Assembly: GCA_963575745.1 (NCBI GenBank)
Contig: CAUYUJ010006502.1
Span: 1-64,000, forward strand
Source of the DNA: Prorocentrum cordatum
Lineage: Eukaryota > Sar > Dinophyceae > Prorocentrales > Prorocentraceae
Direction of reading: 5' to 3'
DNA: 64,000 bases
Of the stretch, positions 31,435 through 44,395 are shown piece after piece (within the stretch, counting starts at the first letter, position 1; each line of letters opens with the position of its first letter). The notes below the pieces were generated by a model. That model was not told the origin of the DNA. It made no database searches and saw nothing but the letters and a program-made list of their open reading frames with translations. The position numbers and the translations under genes were made by a program.

Positions 31435-32269
31435 TTCCGATGTGCGGGGCCCCCCTCACTGAAACTTGCGGATGGGTGGGTGAGATGTTTGCGCGAGCAG
31501 TGGAGTGGACAACTCACTGCGAACAGACATTGATTGCGTCACATATTTTGGCACATCATATAGTGCTCATACTGCACCGAACCGATTGCCGCACGTTGAT
31601 TGCACGACGTTTATTGCATCGCACATTGTGGACACCATCGATTGTACAGCTCGCATTCCGCAACATAGATGGCACGACATCCATCGCACTTCATAATTGA
31701 TTGCTTCCCAACGACAGCCCATTTCGACAACGGAATGTGGATTTCCTTCCCCCAGGCGGGCTGGCATCGCCCATTCCCCCGTGACTTGAATATGAATTCA
31801 TGCCATGCCGGCCAGGCCGGCGCCGCCCCCCCTCCCATCTTTCTGCAGAAAACTTAACGCGCGCGCGCGTTCGTTCATCAAAAATCAACAGTTTAAGAGA
31901 ATCCCGCGCAAGAAAACGGCTCGACGCGAGTCGTCGCGCGCGCGCGCACCACAATCAATCTACATTTTTTTGGTTCGGCGGGGATTTCGAATGACTGCCC
32001 CGAACACATCTAAAACACATAGCTTCGCGGCAGAATTTACAGACAAAGCATGCGCCCGCGCTCTTGCAAGTTCACGAGGGAACCGTCGTTTTCTCGTCTA
32101 AAACATGTTCGTAGCATGCTACCGAGCGGGCCTCTCGCGCGCGCGCTGTCGCGACAACCATTGCAAACAACGAGGCGCAGCGCGCGCGCGTCGTCGCGCG
32201 CGCGCCGAAATCTTTCCCAAGCCGAAGGTCTCGTCTGGTTTTCAAAATCGAGCGTCCAGGACTTATATT

Positions 32270-32327
<58 letters not shown>

Positions 32328-32965
32328 AAAACAGCATGACTTTCCAACGTCAGTTTTTCAAAAAAAAAAAAAACCCTTGTGCTCGCGCTTATGAGAATTC
32401 TGAAGAAAACATTTTCTTCTGCGTTTTCAATGCGTTTTGCCAAGCGGGCCACTCGCGCCGCGCGTCAGAATCATTCGAGAGCTCCTCCGCGCGTGCTGGG
32501 GGGGGGGGGGGGGGCGGGCGCGATCCGCGTCGAGTCATGCCGCGCGGGCCACTCCTCGCGCGCTGGCCGCGCGCGCGTCGAACTCTTTCCGCAATCGTTA
32601 TCGCTGACGCGAGGGCAATGTCATCGTCGCCGGCGTGATCAGCAACTACGCCGTCACTGGCCTGGCCGTCGTCGTTGTCATCATCGTCGCCAGCAACCAA
32701 CCTCGCGTCTACCGTTGTCGACGTTGCCATGATGCCGCGCCCGCCCAAGTCGCCGATTCGCATTCAAGTGCCCGATGGGGGCGCCCAGTGGTCAGCGGTG
32801 CCGCGGCCGCGTCGGTCGCGCCAAACTAGCGTTGTCACCGCGCGCGCGATCATGCGCTGGCTGGGGCGGCCGCAGGGATGCGCCGACCGGCGCTGGGCAC
32901 TCATCGCAGTCGCCGCCGCATGGGCCCATGCAAACCAAGTTGCGGGTGGGTGGGAGGGGTGGTTG
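31435..32965 (+). repeat. Second macrosatellite, unit 4
   Basis: End marker of a preceding unit at 31464, ATTGCAC minisatellite to about 31695, then the usual blocks. A (TA)n run lies at 32265-32325 and a G run at 32498-32513. The end marker is at about 32938. Confidence 0.85.
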
Positions 32966-33883
32966 CGCGAGCAGTGGAGTCGACAATTCACTGTGCGCAG
33001 ATTCGCTGCACCGCGTAGATGCCGCCACATAGGTTGCAGCGCGTAGATTTGCATGCCGCAGATTGCGCAGCATCGATTCTCTTTTCTATAAAGAGTATCG
33101 GATCCACCGCCCTCCCGAGGCCGGACTTTCAGGTGCACCTTTCCGTGTTGCAAGTTTATGTGATTCTGCTTCATCATTCTGTCCTAAATATGAATTCAAA
33201 GCATCCCAGAAGGGGGCAGGTATCGACACCCCCCGTCATCCTCTGCATCCTCTGCGAACGATATTATGCGCGCTTGTTTATCACGCATCGCAAGTTTCCA
33301 AGGATCCTTTGCAGCATTTCGGGGGAAGTGCACGCGCGCGTAGTCGCGCGCATTCCGAAATCCTTTTAGCACTTCTGGTTTCGTGAGGATTTGGGAAAAA
33401 GGGTTTCTCAACACTGGTTGCCAAAACAAGCTTGCGCGCGTGCTCTTGCGAATGCTTGGGAAACGGCTAGGTTTCCAAACTTCTTTCATATTTGCAAACA
33501 AAAAGGCTTCGCGCGCGCATGTCAAAATCGTGGGAACGCCCATGTGCGCGTGCTGTCGCGAGAAACCTTGGCAACATATGTGGCGAAATTAAGCGCGCGC
33601 GTCGTCGCGCGCGCGTGTGCCGACATCAGTCCAAAACCTTCGGCTTCGTAAGGATTTCAAAACACCAAACCGAGTGCTCCGAAGCCATGCAGCTTTCGCG
33701 CGGGTTTTTTTCGAATACTGAAGAAAGCCATCGGTTTTTCAACATTGCCATTGCATTTTGCCCAACGAGCCCCTCGCGCCGCATGCCGAAATCATTCGAT
33801 CGCCCTTGCGCGCGCGCTGGGCGGGGGGTCTGCTGCGCGAGCAGCGCAGTTGACATCTCATTGCGAACAGAACTTCGTTGAGC
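32966..33883 (+). repeat. Second macrosatellite, unit 5 (shortened)
   Basis: The minisatellite block is short and the GTC/ATC block is missing: cttgcgcgcgcgctgggcgg at about 33805 passes straight to the end marker gcgcgagcagcgcagttgac. The second LINE follows at once. Confidence 0.8.
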
Positions 33884-34177
33884 GACAGGGGTTTCACCGC
33901 GTAGGGTGCAGCAGGTAAGCTGCGCGCCCTGCAGATCAAGTGGACTCTGGCTGCTCATGGGCCAAGGCTCCCTGAAGGGTCTTCGCAGCATCGAGCCTTC
34001 GCCGGCTTTTGTTCGTCTGCGTTGAATGGCAGCGAGCGGTGCTCGGGGAGGCAGCCGTAAAATAAAGCCGCAGGGCATCCACCCTGGGGCCCCAGACAAG
34101 AAGTCGGCGAAGACGCTGCACGCCGATGGCGACAAGGGCGACGAGTTGGGCTTGGGAAGTGGCGGGGGGATGAGGAG
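33884..34177. other. Leader of the second LINE (probable)
   Basis: Non-repetitive sequence between the macrosatellite and the ORF1-like frame. Its identity as LINE 5' sequence is inferred from position only. Confidence 0.4.
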
Positions 34178-35080
34178 ATGGACAATGAAGGCATGATGGG
34201 GGCGGTGATGGGCATGATGAAGGAAAAGAGAAAGGACATGAAATACATTGAAAAGGAGATGGGGGAGAAGCTGAACGGGATTGAGCAGGCGGCCCAGATC
34301 GCCGGCCACGCCGTAGGTGACGCCTTGGCAGAGGATAAGAACGCCAAGAGCGAGATCACCAAGGTGATTGAAATGGAGGACAAGCTCGAGCACGACCCGA
34401 AAGATCTGCAGAGAAACGTCTGGGACTCCATGGGCAATATGGCGGAAGAGTCAGTAAAACAATTGTTTTCCTGCACGAGTGCTACATGATCAGACTGCCC
34501 CGGAGGGCAGTCAGGTGGGCGATGGCGACGGCGACAAGCGGGATTCAGGTGATTGGGAAGGGCCTCGGGGAACATATGGGGCAGGATGACATCGTAAAGG
34601 AGGTCAGAAGCGTGGTAGGAGGGAGTGGGATGAGTAGTAAACGCACGAAGGTAGTAGTATTCAGCGATCCGTTTAAGTTCGGAGTCGTGCACTTCAAAAG
34701 GATTGCGGCCAAGTTTGGTTTCCTGGCGAAGGTCAGCGGCAATGGCCCAGGCGGGCGAGCGGATCCGACATGGCGTTCTCGTGCGACGGCCCGTTTGAGG
34801 AAAGGGTGAAAGATGAGCATCTTGGTGGCATCGAACATATGCTCAGTGAGGGCGGCGGCTATGACGTGGAGGACATGTAGATTCTGTGGGGCAACAGGAT
34901 GGTCGCGTTGAAAGGCAAGAATGTTGCGCGGGTGGAGGGCGGCCCCACGAAGTGCGAGGCGCAGGGGGGCAGGCGAAGGAAGCAGCCGGTAAATGCATTG
35001 AGGATTGGATCGAGAATCGGAGCAATGATGACATCTGCGCGGAGATGTCATTGCACCGAGCGGGGGGGGGGGGGGCGAGC
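34178..35080 (+). pseudogene. LINE ORF1-like fragment (degenerate)
   Basis: A 103-codon frame is rich in charged helical residues (MKEKRKDMKYIEKEMGEKLN), then a second frame holds KRTKVVVFSDPFKFGVVHFK and FGFLAKVSGNGP, an RRM-like strand/helix pattern. MAFSCDGPFEERVKDEHLGG follows in a third stretch with an in-frame TAG at about 34877 before MVALKGKNVARVEGGPTKCE. A coiled-coil plus RNA-binding layout is usual for LINE ORF1 proteins (family knowledge). At least two frame breaks make it nonfunctional. That it belongs with the RT downstream is inferred from order and strand. Confidence 0.55.
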
Positions 35081-35452
35081 GCACTGCCGTGGTGTATGTG
35101 GGTTTTTCCTTTGGTAGCGCTGCGCGGCGCGCGGGCGCGGCAAGTGCAGGGGGGGGGGCGCCGCGTGCAGGGCATCGTGCGAAAACGTTCTTCAGGCGCC
35201 GCCTGATTTGCGAATTCCTGTCCAGGGCCTCATTTCCGACGACCCGATGGCATCGTCGTGATTGGAGCTACAGGATGTCCATTGGGATTTCGCGTGCTTG
35301 AACGAGGCGTGGCGGCCTGAAACGAGATGGTACTTTATTTTGCGCGCCGGGCGCGCTTTCGCCGGATGCGGCTGGGGCTAACGATCGCGAGGCGCGGGCG
35401 TTCTGACTCGCCGCCGCCGGGCCCCCGGCGCGTGATTCTCTGCCATGATTTC
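35081..35452. other. Unassigned GC-rich sequence
   Basis: Contains G runs near 35058 and 35150. No gene recognised. An endonuclease domain expected between LINE ORF1 and RT was not found. Confidence 0.5.
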
Positions 35453-35762
<310 letters not shown>

Positions 35763-36112
35763 AGCATGTTTCCCGATGCATTACGTGGATCGTTGCTCGT
35801 GCCGTTGGCGACGGCATATTTCCCTTCATTCCGGCCGTGGAGATACGCGCGCGCAGAGCGTGCGTGACCCCTCTGTCGGAGCTCACCGGGGTGCACACTG
35901 CAAACGATATGGCTTCGTGCTGACTGGCGACTGCGCCCGTGGACGCGCGTGCTCGCGCAGACTTTCTCGACGAGAATGTTTGCCACTTTGACGCCGCAGA
36001 TAGCGCCGGCGCTGTTTGTCCGAAACTTCTGTATATCTATATATATATATATATGTATACATATTGTTGGAGTCTGCGGTTTCTGCTGCTCGCGAGCAAA
36101 GCCCCCATGTCG
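35763..36112. other. Unassigned; short TA run
   Basis: No gene recognised. A (TA)n run lies at about 36032-36056. Confidence 0.5.
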
Positions 36113-38010
36113 TCTGCAGCAGCGGTGAATTCAGACTGCGGCGCTTGTTGGAGCAGCGGGAATTATTGCGACGAGACCAAGCCTTGGAAAGGGCATCGCC
36201 GAGCAAACAAATGTCGAGGGAAGTCCGGGCACTTTGGCGAGAATGGGCCGCAGTTTCAACTGGTGCGCTCATGGGTTGTCTCCGCGAATTCAAAGAAGTC
36301 CCCAGCTTGAAGACAGTCGTGCGGAAGCAGCTCATTGCGCATGTGGCGAACGTCGCTGGGGCCGCGCATGCCGACCGGCAGTCCATCGCCAATGTCTTTA
36401 TTGTTCTTTCTTCCGCGAGCGCCGAGCCGGCCAATCATTCTGATGCAATCATTGCTTCGCAGGGCATCCCAGAGTTCTCGCCGGGCGAACTGAGGGCAGA
36501 AATCCGAAAGCTACTGCGAGGCAAGTGCGTGGACGAGTGGAGTCACATCGGAGATGGTCCAGGATGGTGGCGGTGCAGTTTAACGACTCCCGCTGTAGTT
36601 GTGTAACAACATCATCTCGCCAAAGGGTTTGCCACCACATGCGTGGAAGGAGTCCGTCGCCACCGCCATTCGCAAGTCTGGCGACCCGCGAATGCCATCA
36701 TCTGCAGGCCTATTTCATGAATGCCGGTTCTATACCAGACATATTGTTTGCGCAACTTTTACATTCGAGGCTGCGCCCCGTTCTGAGGAAACAGCATTCC
36801 GCATGCCAGACGGGGTTCAGAATTGGCGCTGGCGCTGCGCATCGTCTCTTCGCAGTGAGAGCACTGCGGGAGAAGTGTTGCGAGTGGCAGCAAAATCTTT
36901 GGATGTCTACCATCGCCCTCGAGAAGGCTTTCGACTTCGTAGATCACGAAAGCACGCGGCGCGTACTCGCCCGGCAAGGCGTTCCGGGTGGATGCGTTCG
37001 ATTGTTGCGGTTGTTGTATTCTGACCAGTCCTCTAGAGCGAGTGCCGACGAACTGAGCGAGCCGTCTCATATCCTGCGGGGCACGAAGCAGGGGCGCTGT
37101 TTGAGCAGCCTTTCCTCCAATTCCATAATGGAAGACATGTTTGGCGATGTCAAGACAACGTGGGTGCAGAAGCGGTGGGGTCTCAAAGTTGGTGGGGCCA
37201 TATTGTGGCGACGCGCTAACTTGCGTTTCGCTGGCGATGCCATGCTCATAGGCATTGCGCTCGAGCAGATCAGGGGTATGCTTGCAGACATTCGCACGGC
37301 GGCCGGGAAGCGTGGATTGGAATTGCATCCAGATCGCACAACGATTCTTTCGAGCATTGCCACGGAGACGGGTTGCGCCAGGGAGCAGAGCATCCATGTT
37401 GGTTGCATGCGCATCGTGACTGTCGCGTCAAGTATTCGGGCCGAAAGGTAAGTTTTGATCGCCCGCATGAGACCGAGCTTGACAACGGGATCAGTGCAGC
37501 TTGGGACAGATGTATGTCACAGCGTTCGTTTCTTACAGATCGTTGGTATCCCCATCATGTCGAGGCTCCGTCTTTTCGATTGCACAGCGACCTCGATTGT
37601 TTTACATGGGGGCGAAACGTGGGCGGTCACAGAGGATCCGGAAGACAAGCTACGCAGAGCGCAATGGGGGATACCGAGGGTGATTTTGGGCAAAAGACGC
37701 AATGCACCTTCTGAGCGAGAAGATTCTCATTCATCGGTGGGCAACGTGGACGTGCCGGACATCGCGGAGAACGTTTTAAAGCAGTGGCCTGACTGAATCA
37801 AGCGCGCGACCCATGAAGCAGAAGGGGGGTTGGGCAAACTATCTCTTCGCGATGGGGTTGGTTCTCACTGGTGGGCGGTCGCGCGACGGCCGGGCGAGTT
37901 GCGGCGGGGCGCTGGCGCGTGGGCTCAGAGGGGGCTTTCTATGGCACCCCAGCCGCATGGCGCGGAGAGCTGTGCGACCCAGAAGGCGACGGGAGTGCGC
38001 AGCTCCAGAA
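36113..38010 (+). pseudogene. Second LINE, reverse transcriptase (mutated catalytic sites)
   Basis: Pieces in order: REVRALWREW and GIPEFSPGELRAEIRKLLRG (pre-RT); GLPPHAWKESVATAIRKSGD (frameshifted near 36600); then a 308-codon frame (36525-37451) with FAQLLHSRLRPVL, STIALEKAFDFVDHES (motif A), LRGTKQGRCLSS (motif B) and LRFAGDAMLIG (motif C). After a shift near 37430 come KYSGRKVSFDRPHETELDN, RLRLFDCTATSIVLHGGETW and RRAQWGIPRVILGKRRN, then ATHEAEGGLGKLSLRDGVGS. The motif A catalytic aspartate reads Ala and motif C reads FAGD rather than FADD, so the enzyme is dead. This is a different LINE lineage from the QQGD-type relics. It splits the macrosatellite. Confidence 0.85.
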
Positions 38011-39505
38011 AGCGCGCTCTGACGCCTACGACATGCTGGACTTGTTCATGTGGGCCTCAGGGCCCGCCGCGGAGCCCGCTAGTTGGCCGGCGTCTGGACG
38101 TTCCGCGCGCGTCCGTATGTCTGTCTGCCGCGCAGATCGCGCAGCGTAGATTGCGTCGCATTGGTTGCGCTGCAAAGATTGCGCCACGTGCGCTGCGCAA
38201 CAACGTGGAATGCGCGCTGTGTATTGCGTGGCGTAGATAGCGCCGCGTAGATTTTCCTTTCCACCCCGCCGCCGCCCCCCCCCCCCCTCGGAATTAAACG
38301 TGCCTTTTTTTCCGCGTTGCCAATCGCAGATAATTCTGCCCTATCGCCCACCCTGAACATGAGCTCGCACGACCCCAGGCAGGCCGGCAGCGGCGCCCCC
38401 CCCCCCCCCCTCATCTTGCGCAAAAAGTTCTACGCGCGCGTACTCGTTTATCGAGCGTGATGAGTCTCTAAACGACCTGCAACGAATGGGGCGAAGTCCG
38501 CGCGCGTCGTCGCGCCCGCGTGCCGCATTCTTTGAAGACCTCTGGTTCGCGAGGTTTTCAAAGTGGAGTGTCCTGGAGACCTATGCTAATGCAACGAGAA
38601 TATTCAGGAACAGCTTGCGCCCGCGCGCTTGCGAATTCTTAGGCGTTTTTTTTTCAGCGTGCCTCCCGCGCGCGCAAACTGTCTTCTCGCGTGCGCATGC
38701 CGAAGTTCTTCGAACGCCCCCGCACGAGTGCTGCCGCGAGAATCCCTTGCAGAAGACGCGGCGAAGTGCGCGCGCGTCGTCGCGCGCGCGCCGAGATCCT
38801 TAGACACCTCAGGTTTCGTCTGGTGCCCCAGAAACACATGAAACACATGGTTGTGCATGACCAGTTTTCAAGAAAGCATTCGCTCGCGCTGTTGAGCATG
38901 CTTACGACCGCCAACAATTGTTCAACGCTTTCACAAACTTTTGCCAAACGGGCCTCTCTCGCGCCGCGTGTCGAAATGATCCGAGCTCCCTCGCGCGCGT
39001 GCTGGCGTTGGGGTGGGTTGGCGGGGGGGGGCGCGAATCGTGTTAAATCATGCCATGCGGGCCACTCTGGTGCGTCGTCCGCGCGCGCATGTCGAACTCC
39101 TTCCAAACCTTCATCGCCGACGCGAGGGCGCCGTCATCGTCGTCGGCGCGATCGGCCTCGGCGCCGTCACTGGCTTTGACGTCGTCGTTTCCCGTCGTCG
39201 TCGCCGGCGTCGCCATTCTCGCCCTCGTGCCTGCCGTTGTCTACGTCGCCGCGATGCCGCGCCCGCCCGAGCCGCCGACTCGCGTTGAAGTGCCCGGTGG
39301 GAAGCGCCCGGCCGTCAGCGCCGCCGCGGGGGCGTCGGTCGCGCCAAACCAGCTGGCCGCTGCGCGCGCGGGCATGTTCGGGCTAGCGCGGTCGCAGAGA
39401 TGCACCGGCCAACGCCGTGCACTCGTCGCCGTCGCCGCCGCGTGGGCTCATGCAAACCAAGTAGTGGGCGGGCGCGCGGGATGATGGCGCGAGCAGTGGA
39501 GTTGA
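38011..39505 (+). repeat. Second macrosatellite, unit 6
   Basis: Resumes after the LINE at about 38115 with gcgcagcgtagattgcgtcg (minisatellite module). Poly-C blocks, CG-alternating tract at about 38773, the GTC/ATC block at about 39130-39230 and the end marker near 39455 follow. 38011-38110 may still be LINE 3' sequence. Confidence 0.8.
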
Positions 39506-40283
39506 TAATTCATTACGAACACAATTTTCTTCTAAATGGGAATCGACTCTACCCCCCCGCCCCGAACTTATCGCCATCTTTTTTCGCGTTGCAATTTGTG
39601 GATGATTATGCCCCATCGCCCGCCCTGAATATTAACTCGCGCCATCCCATCCGAGCCGCCCCCCTCCCCCGCCATCCTCTGCAACAAATGGAATGCGCGC
39701 GCGTTCGTTGATAGAAAACCATCAGTTTTCAGAGATCCCTTGGGAAAACGAGACGAAGAGCGCGCGCGTTGTCGCGCTTTTGATTCCGCAAGGATACCAG
39801 GATCGAGTGTCCAAACAACATATAGAAAGCACAGGGTTTCGCAGCGCGCATTCCCAGAAAAACGCTTTCGCGCGCGCTCTTGCGAGTTGTCAAGAAAACC
39901 ATTGGTGAACAATGGGTTTTCAACATTTTCATAAAATGCTACCAAGGGCTTCGCGCGCGCGTCGAAATCGCCCGAGCGCCCTTGCGCGCGTGCTGAGTCC
40001 TTCGCCATAAGTTTACGAATTGCACGCGCGCGCGCCGTCGCGCGCGCGGGCCGACATTCGTCAGACATCTTCGGCGTTGTAGCGGCTGCGAAACCGAGCG
40101 TCCAGAACGCATAAAGCAGCGCATGGTTTCGCAGCATCAGTTGTCCAAAGAAAAGCTCGCGCTCGCGTTCGTGCGAGTTCTTAGGGGGGGCATATGTTTT
40201 CGGCATGTTCGTGAATTCAGCAATTCTGCCAAAGGGGCCTTTCGCGCCGCGTGCCAGAAGCATTCGCTTGGCGGTGGTGGTGT

Positions 40284-40377
<94 letters not shown>

Positions 40378-40895
40378 CGTGTGCGTGTGCGTGGTGGGTG
40401 GGTGGGTGGGGGCGGGTTTGGGGGGGGGGGGGGGGGCGCGATCTGCGTCAAATAATACAATGCCGCGCGGGCCACTCTCTCGCGTCGGCCGCGCGTGCAT
40501 GTCGAACTCCTTCCACAGACGGACTTTATCGCCGACGCGAGGGCGCCGTCTTGCCGTCGCCGTGATCTGCTTCGGCACTGTCACTGGCCTAGACGTCGTC
40601 GCTGCCACCATCGCCACCAACGTCGCTAATATCATCATCGCGTCGTCTACCGTCGTCGACGTTGCCATGATACCGCGCCCGCCCAGGTCTCCGACTCGCA
40701 CTAAAGTGCCCACTGGGATGTGCTTAGCGTTCAGCGCCACCGCCGCCGCGTCGATCGCTCCAAACTAGCTGGCCGTTGCGCGCGTGCGGTTGGGGTGGCG
40801 CGGCCACATATGTGCACCAGTTAACGCCGAGCACTCATCGCAATTGCCGCCGCATCGGTTTCGCAAACCGAGTTGCGGGTGGGTGGGTGGGGCGC
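39506..40895 (+). repeat. Second macrosatellite, unit 7 with GT tract
   Basis: Same module order. A (GT)n tract at 40281-40392 with a following G run interrupts the cttgcgcgcg/gctggggtggcg region. A CG-alternating tract lies at about 40026. The end marker is at about 40872. The frame at 40205-40768 again ends with MIPRPPRSPTRTKVPTG. Confidence 0.85.
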
Positions 40896-41360
40896 CTGTA
40901 CGTGCGTGGAATGTGCCCATTCGTTTGTCAAAAAGCAACAGCCCTTATTCACTGCGCAACATATTTTGCACCCCAAGGATCGCACCGCAAGTATTGCGCA
41001 ACTTATGTAGCACAACCCAAGCTGCGCCACATAGATAAATTCACACATAATGCACAACGACAGCGTGCGTTGCACCATGCAGTTTGCACAACGTAGAGCG
41101 CGCAGCATATACTGCACATCGTATAGTGCACAACGTGTACTGCACCACACTCATTGCTTCACATCGGGCCCCCTTTCTAATATGGAGTTCGGATCTACCA
41201 CCCCCCGAAAGCTGGGATTACCGACCTCCTCGGGGATCTGCAATTTACATTTGGTTTGTTGTTCATTTTGATGATGAGTTGATGCCGTCCCAACCGGGCC
41301 AGGGCCGACCGCCCCGCCATCCAATGCAAAATGCACGATGCGCACACGTTCGTCTATCAC
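40896..41360 (+). repeat. Second macrosatellite, partial unit (minisatellite and next block)
   Basis: ATTGCACAACGTAG-type units fill about 40950-41160, then the gatgccgtcccaaccgggcc block. The unit breaks off near 41350. Confidence 0.8.
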
Positions 41361-41640
41361 AATTGTTGACGCTTCGCGTATCCCCACCAGCCCATCCAGA
41401 AACGATGCTCAGGGGAGTTGAGGTGATCAGGGAAGTCGGGGAGCATGCAGAATAACAAAGGGCGGGGGAAGCTGTCACAGACCCCGAGAGGGGGAGGATG
41501 GAAGAGGAGTCGTCGTCGTCGTCGTCGTCGTCGGAGGAGGAGGAGGAGGAGGAGGGGGAAGAGGAGGAGGAGGAGGAGGAGGAGGAGGACGGAGAAGGAG
41601 GAAGAATCGGAGGAGGAGGAGGAGGAGGGGAAGGAGCTTC
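41361..41640. repeat. 28-base motif shared with 61.6 kb, then GTC and GGA tracts
   Basis: acgcttcgcgtatccccacc and cagcccatc at about 41370-41397 are the reverse complement of 61626-61653. A (GTC)n run (41510-41533) and GGA tract (41534-41635) follow. Confidence 0.8.
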
Positions 41641-42200
41641 TTGGGGGTCTTTTGAGGGCCTCTTGGAGGGCTTTTTGGGCGCCTTGGGGCATCTTGGGCG
41701 CCTCTTGGGACCCTCTTGAGGCGCTCTGGGGAGCCTTCGGGGCGCTTTTGGGGCCATCTTGGAGGGAGTCGATCAAACAAGAGGGGGGGTTTAATTAGCG
41801 CCCCCCCTCGGAAGCCCCTAAAATCGCCTCTTGGACCCCTCTTGGAACGCTCTTGGAGTGCTCTTGGGCGCTCTTGGGGCCGTCTTGGGGCTCTTTTGGG
41901 GCTCTCTTGGGGCCCTCTTGGGCCATCTTGGAGCCATCTCCAGGCCTCGGATGGCCATCGGAAGCGAAAAGGCGAGAAAGCAAAAATCATTGATTTTCCT
42001 TAGGTTTTGGGACGATTTTGGCCTCTTCGGGGCCTCCTTGGGGAGCTGTTTGGCCACTTGGAGTTATCTTGGGGCCGTCTTTGGGCTTCTTGGAACCATC
42101 TTAGGAGCCATCGTGAGCGATCTTGCGCTATCTTGAGCCATCTTGGAGCTCATCTTGGGTTCTCTGAGGCGCTCTTGGAGCCGTCTTGGGCCATCTTGGA
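41641..42200 (+). repeat. CTTGGG minisatellite array 8
   Basis: About 560 bases of CTTGGG units with the embedded agcgaaaaggcgagaaagca block at about 41960 (compare 20.55 kb). Confidence 0.85.
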
Positions 42201-42237
42201 CGCTCTAACTACCCGCGGCCCCCCCCGTCCAGGTCCA

Positions 42238-42345
42238 GGGGAGGGGGTAGGGGGAGGGGTAAACCCCTCCCCAAGGGGGAAGAGGGAGGGGTGGAAGAGG
42301 ATCTGCTCTAGACCACCTACGCCCAGAGGGCTGGTGGGATTCATC
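42238..42345 (+). repeat. Dispersed block at the array edge (copy 2)
   Basis: gtaaacccctccccaagggg, aagagg, then gaccacctacgcccagag and ggctggtggg match the copy at 4136-4260 in order and spacing. Confidence 0.65.
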
Positions 42346-42467
42346 AGATGCCAATGGAACCTGGCATACACATCGGAAAAAGTGCACGCGCACGCGTTGT
42401 CGCGCGCGCGTGCCGCATTCATATATATCTATATATATATACACATATGTGTATGTATGTATGTATG

Positions 42468-42536
<69 letters not shown>

Positions 42537-43560
42537 CCCACAATCCCCCTGTAGGGGGACACGCCCGACTTAAATGAAGCTCTGAGCGTCAATTTGCTGT
42601 GGAGGATCTGGGTCGCCGAAAACCTATAGACACACATGGTTTTGCAATCTGAGTTCTTAGAACAAGGTCTGCGGGCGCGCGCTTTAGCGAATTCTTCGGT
42701 TTTCAACATGTTCATCAAATTCGACCAAGTGGGCCTGTCGCGCGCGCATGCCGAAATCATTCGAACGCCCCTGCGCGCCTGCCTGGGGAGCACGGCCCCG
42801 GCCAAATAATACCATGCGGGCCAGTCGTGCCCGTCGTCCGCGTGCACATGTCGAAATTCTTCCAATCTCTTCATCACCGACGCGTGGACACCATCAACGT
42901 CATCGGCATGATCAGCATCCGCGCCGTCATTGGTTTTGCCGTCGCTCTCGTCGTCACCAGCATTGCTATTCTCATCGTCATGTCTGCCGTTGCTGACGTC
43001 GACATGGTACCGCGCCCGCCCGAGTCGCCGATTGAAGTGCTCGCGCGTCAGCGCGACTTGCGAAACGCAGTGGAAACTCCCCGGCGGTCAGCGCCACCGC
43101 GGCCGCGTCTTTCGCGCCAGACTAGGTGACCGCTCTGCGCGCGAGCCTGGGAGCGCTAGCGCGGCCGCGGCGACGTGGCAGCCAGCGCAATCGCCGCCGC
43201 ATGGGCGTTGCAAGCCAAGTTGGTGGGTGGGTGCGGTAATTGCGCGAGCACTGCCATTGACAAGTTCAATCTGTGCTTGGTGAATTGCACCACGTAGATC
43301 GCACAACATAACGCCCACAATATATATTGCACACTTCACATTTCACAACATAGATTGCACCACAGGGATTGTGCACCATCGATTTGTTCACGCACCCATG
43401 GCGCACAGCATGTATGGTACCTCACAATTCGGACTTTTTCTTGGATGCGCAACATAGGTTGCCGAACAGAGGTTGCAAACCACATATGGCATCACCTCGA
43501 GTGTCCCGCATATACTGCACACCATGCATAGCTAAAAGTCACGCCGCTCGGGGCCCACGC
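42346..43560 (+). repeat. Second macrosatellite, unit 8 and closing minisatellite
   Basis: A fragment with gcacgcgcacgcgttgtcgc, a TA/TATG run (42420-42534), then the distal blocks: GTC/ATC block at about 42890-42990 and end marker near 43215. The ATTGCAC minisatellite at about 43265-43520 closes the array. Confidence 0.8.
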
Positions 43561-44395
43561 TGGCTAACACACACACACACATAGGCACATATCGGCATGT
43601 GCATTGTGGCACACGTATAGACAGCTACGCCTTGATCTACATCTATACAAACACACTCATATACAAACACATAGACAGCGAGGGAGTGTGTGTATCTGTC
43701 TCTTTCTCTTTTTTTTTTTTTTGTTTTTTTTTTTTTTCTCTCTCTCTCTCTCTCTCTCTTATTTCTTTATATATATATATATATATTTCTAGTGATCCCT
43801 CTATGTAGCTATTTTGCTGTGTGTGTTTTGTTCCATTGCTTTTCTCGTCGTCTTTGTCATCTCTCTCTCTCTCTTTCTTATGTTGTGCGTCTCTCTCTCT
43901 CTCTCTCTTCCGGTCTTCTTTAATGAGTCTATGCCTCGTGTTGCCTCCCCTCCTTTCCTGCCTCCTCCCCCCAGGACAGATTCTCGCATCATCTTCTCTC
44001 CTTTTTTCCCCGTTCTTCTTTTAGTTGTCCTCTTTTGGTACCCTTCACGTTCCCTGCCTTACGTTTCATATCATCTTCCCTTCCATCCCATGTTTTCCTC
44101 CCTTCCCTTTCCTCTCCCCTCCGATCATAGTCTATCCTATCGTCTCTTCTCCTTCCGTATCCTGGTCAGTCCTGTTCATTCTTGGTTTGCTCTATCCCAT
44201 CCTAGCCTCCCCTGTCCTTCTCTCCCCGCTCTTCTCCCCTCCTCCCGTATCGGTTCATCTCCTCTCCCCTCCCTGTCCCTGTCCCTCTCCGCTCCTTTCC
44301 GGTCTCTGCCCTTCTGATCCTCTCCTCTCGGCTCCTTCCCGCCCCTCTGCGGTGCCTTCTCTTCTCTGGTCTCCTCGCGGTTTCCTGGGTCTCCC
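43561..44395. repeat. CA run, T/TC runs and long pyrimidine tract
   Basis: A CA run at 43568-43582, poly-T and (TC)n at 43705-43760, TA at 43768-43788, then an almost continuous C/T-rich strand to about 44395. Frames here are Ser/Pro/Leu-rich and unsupported. Confidence 0.9.
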
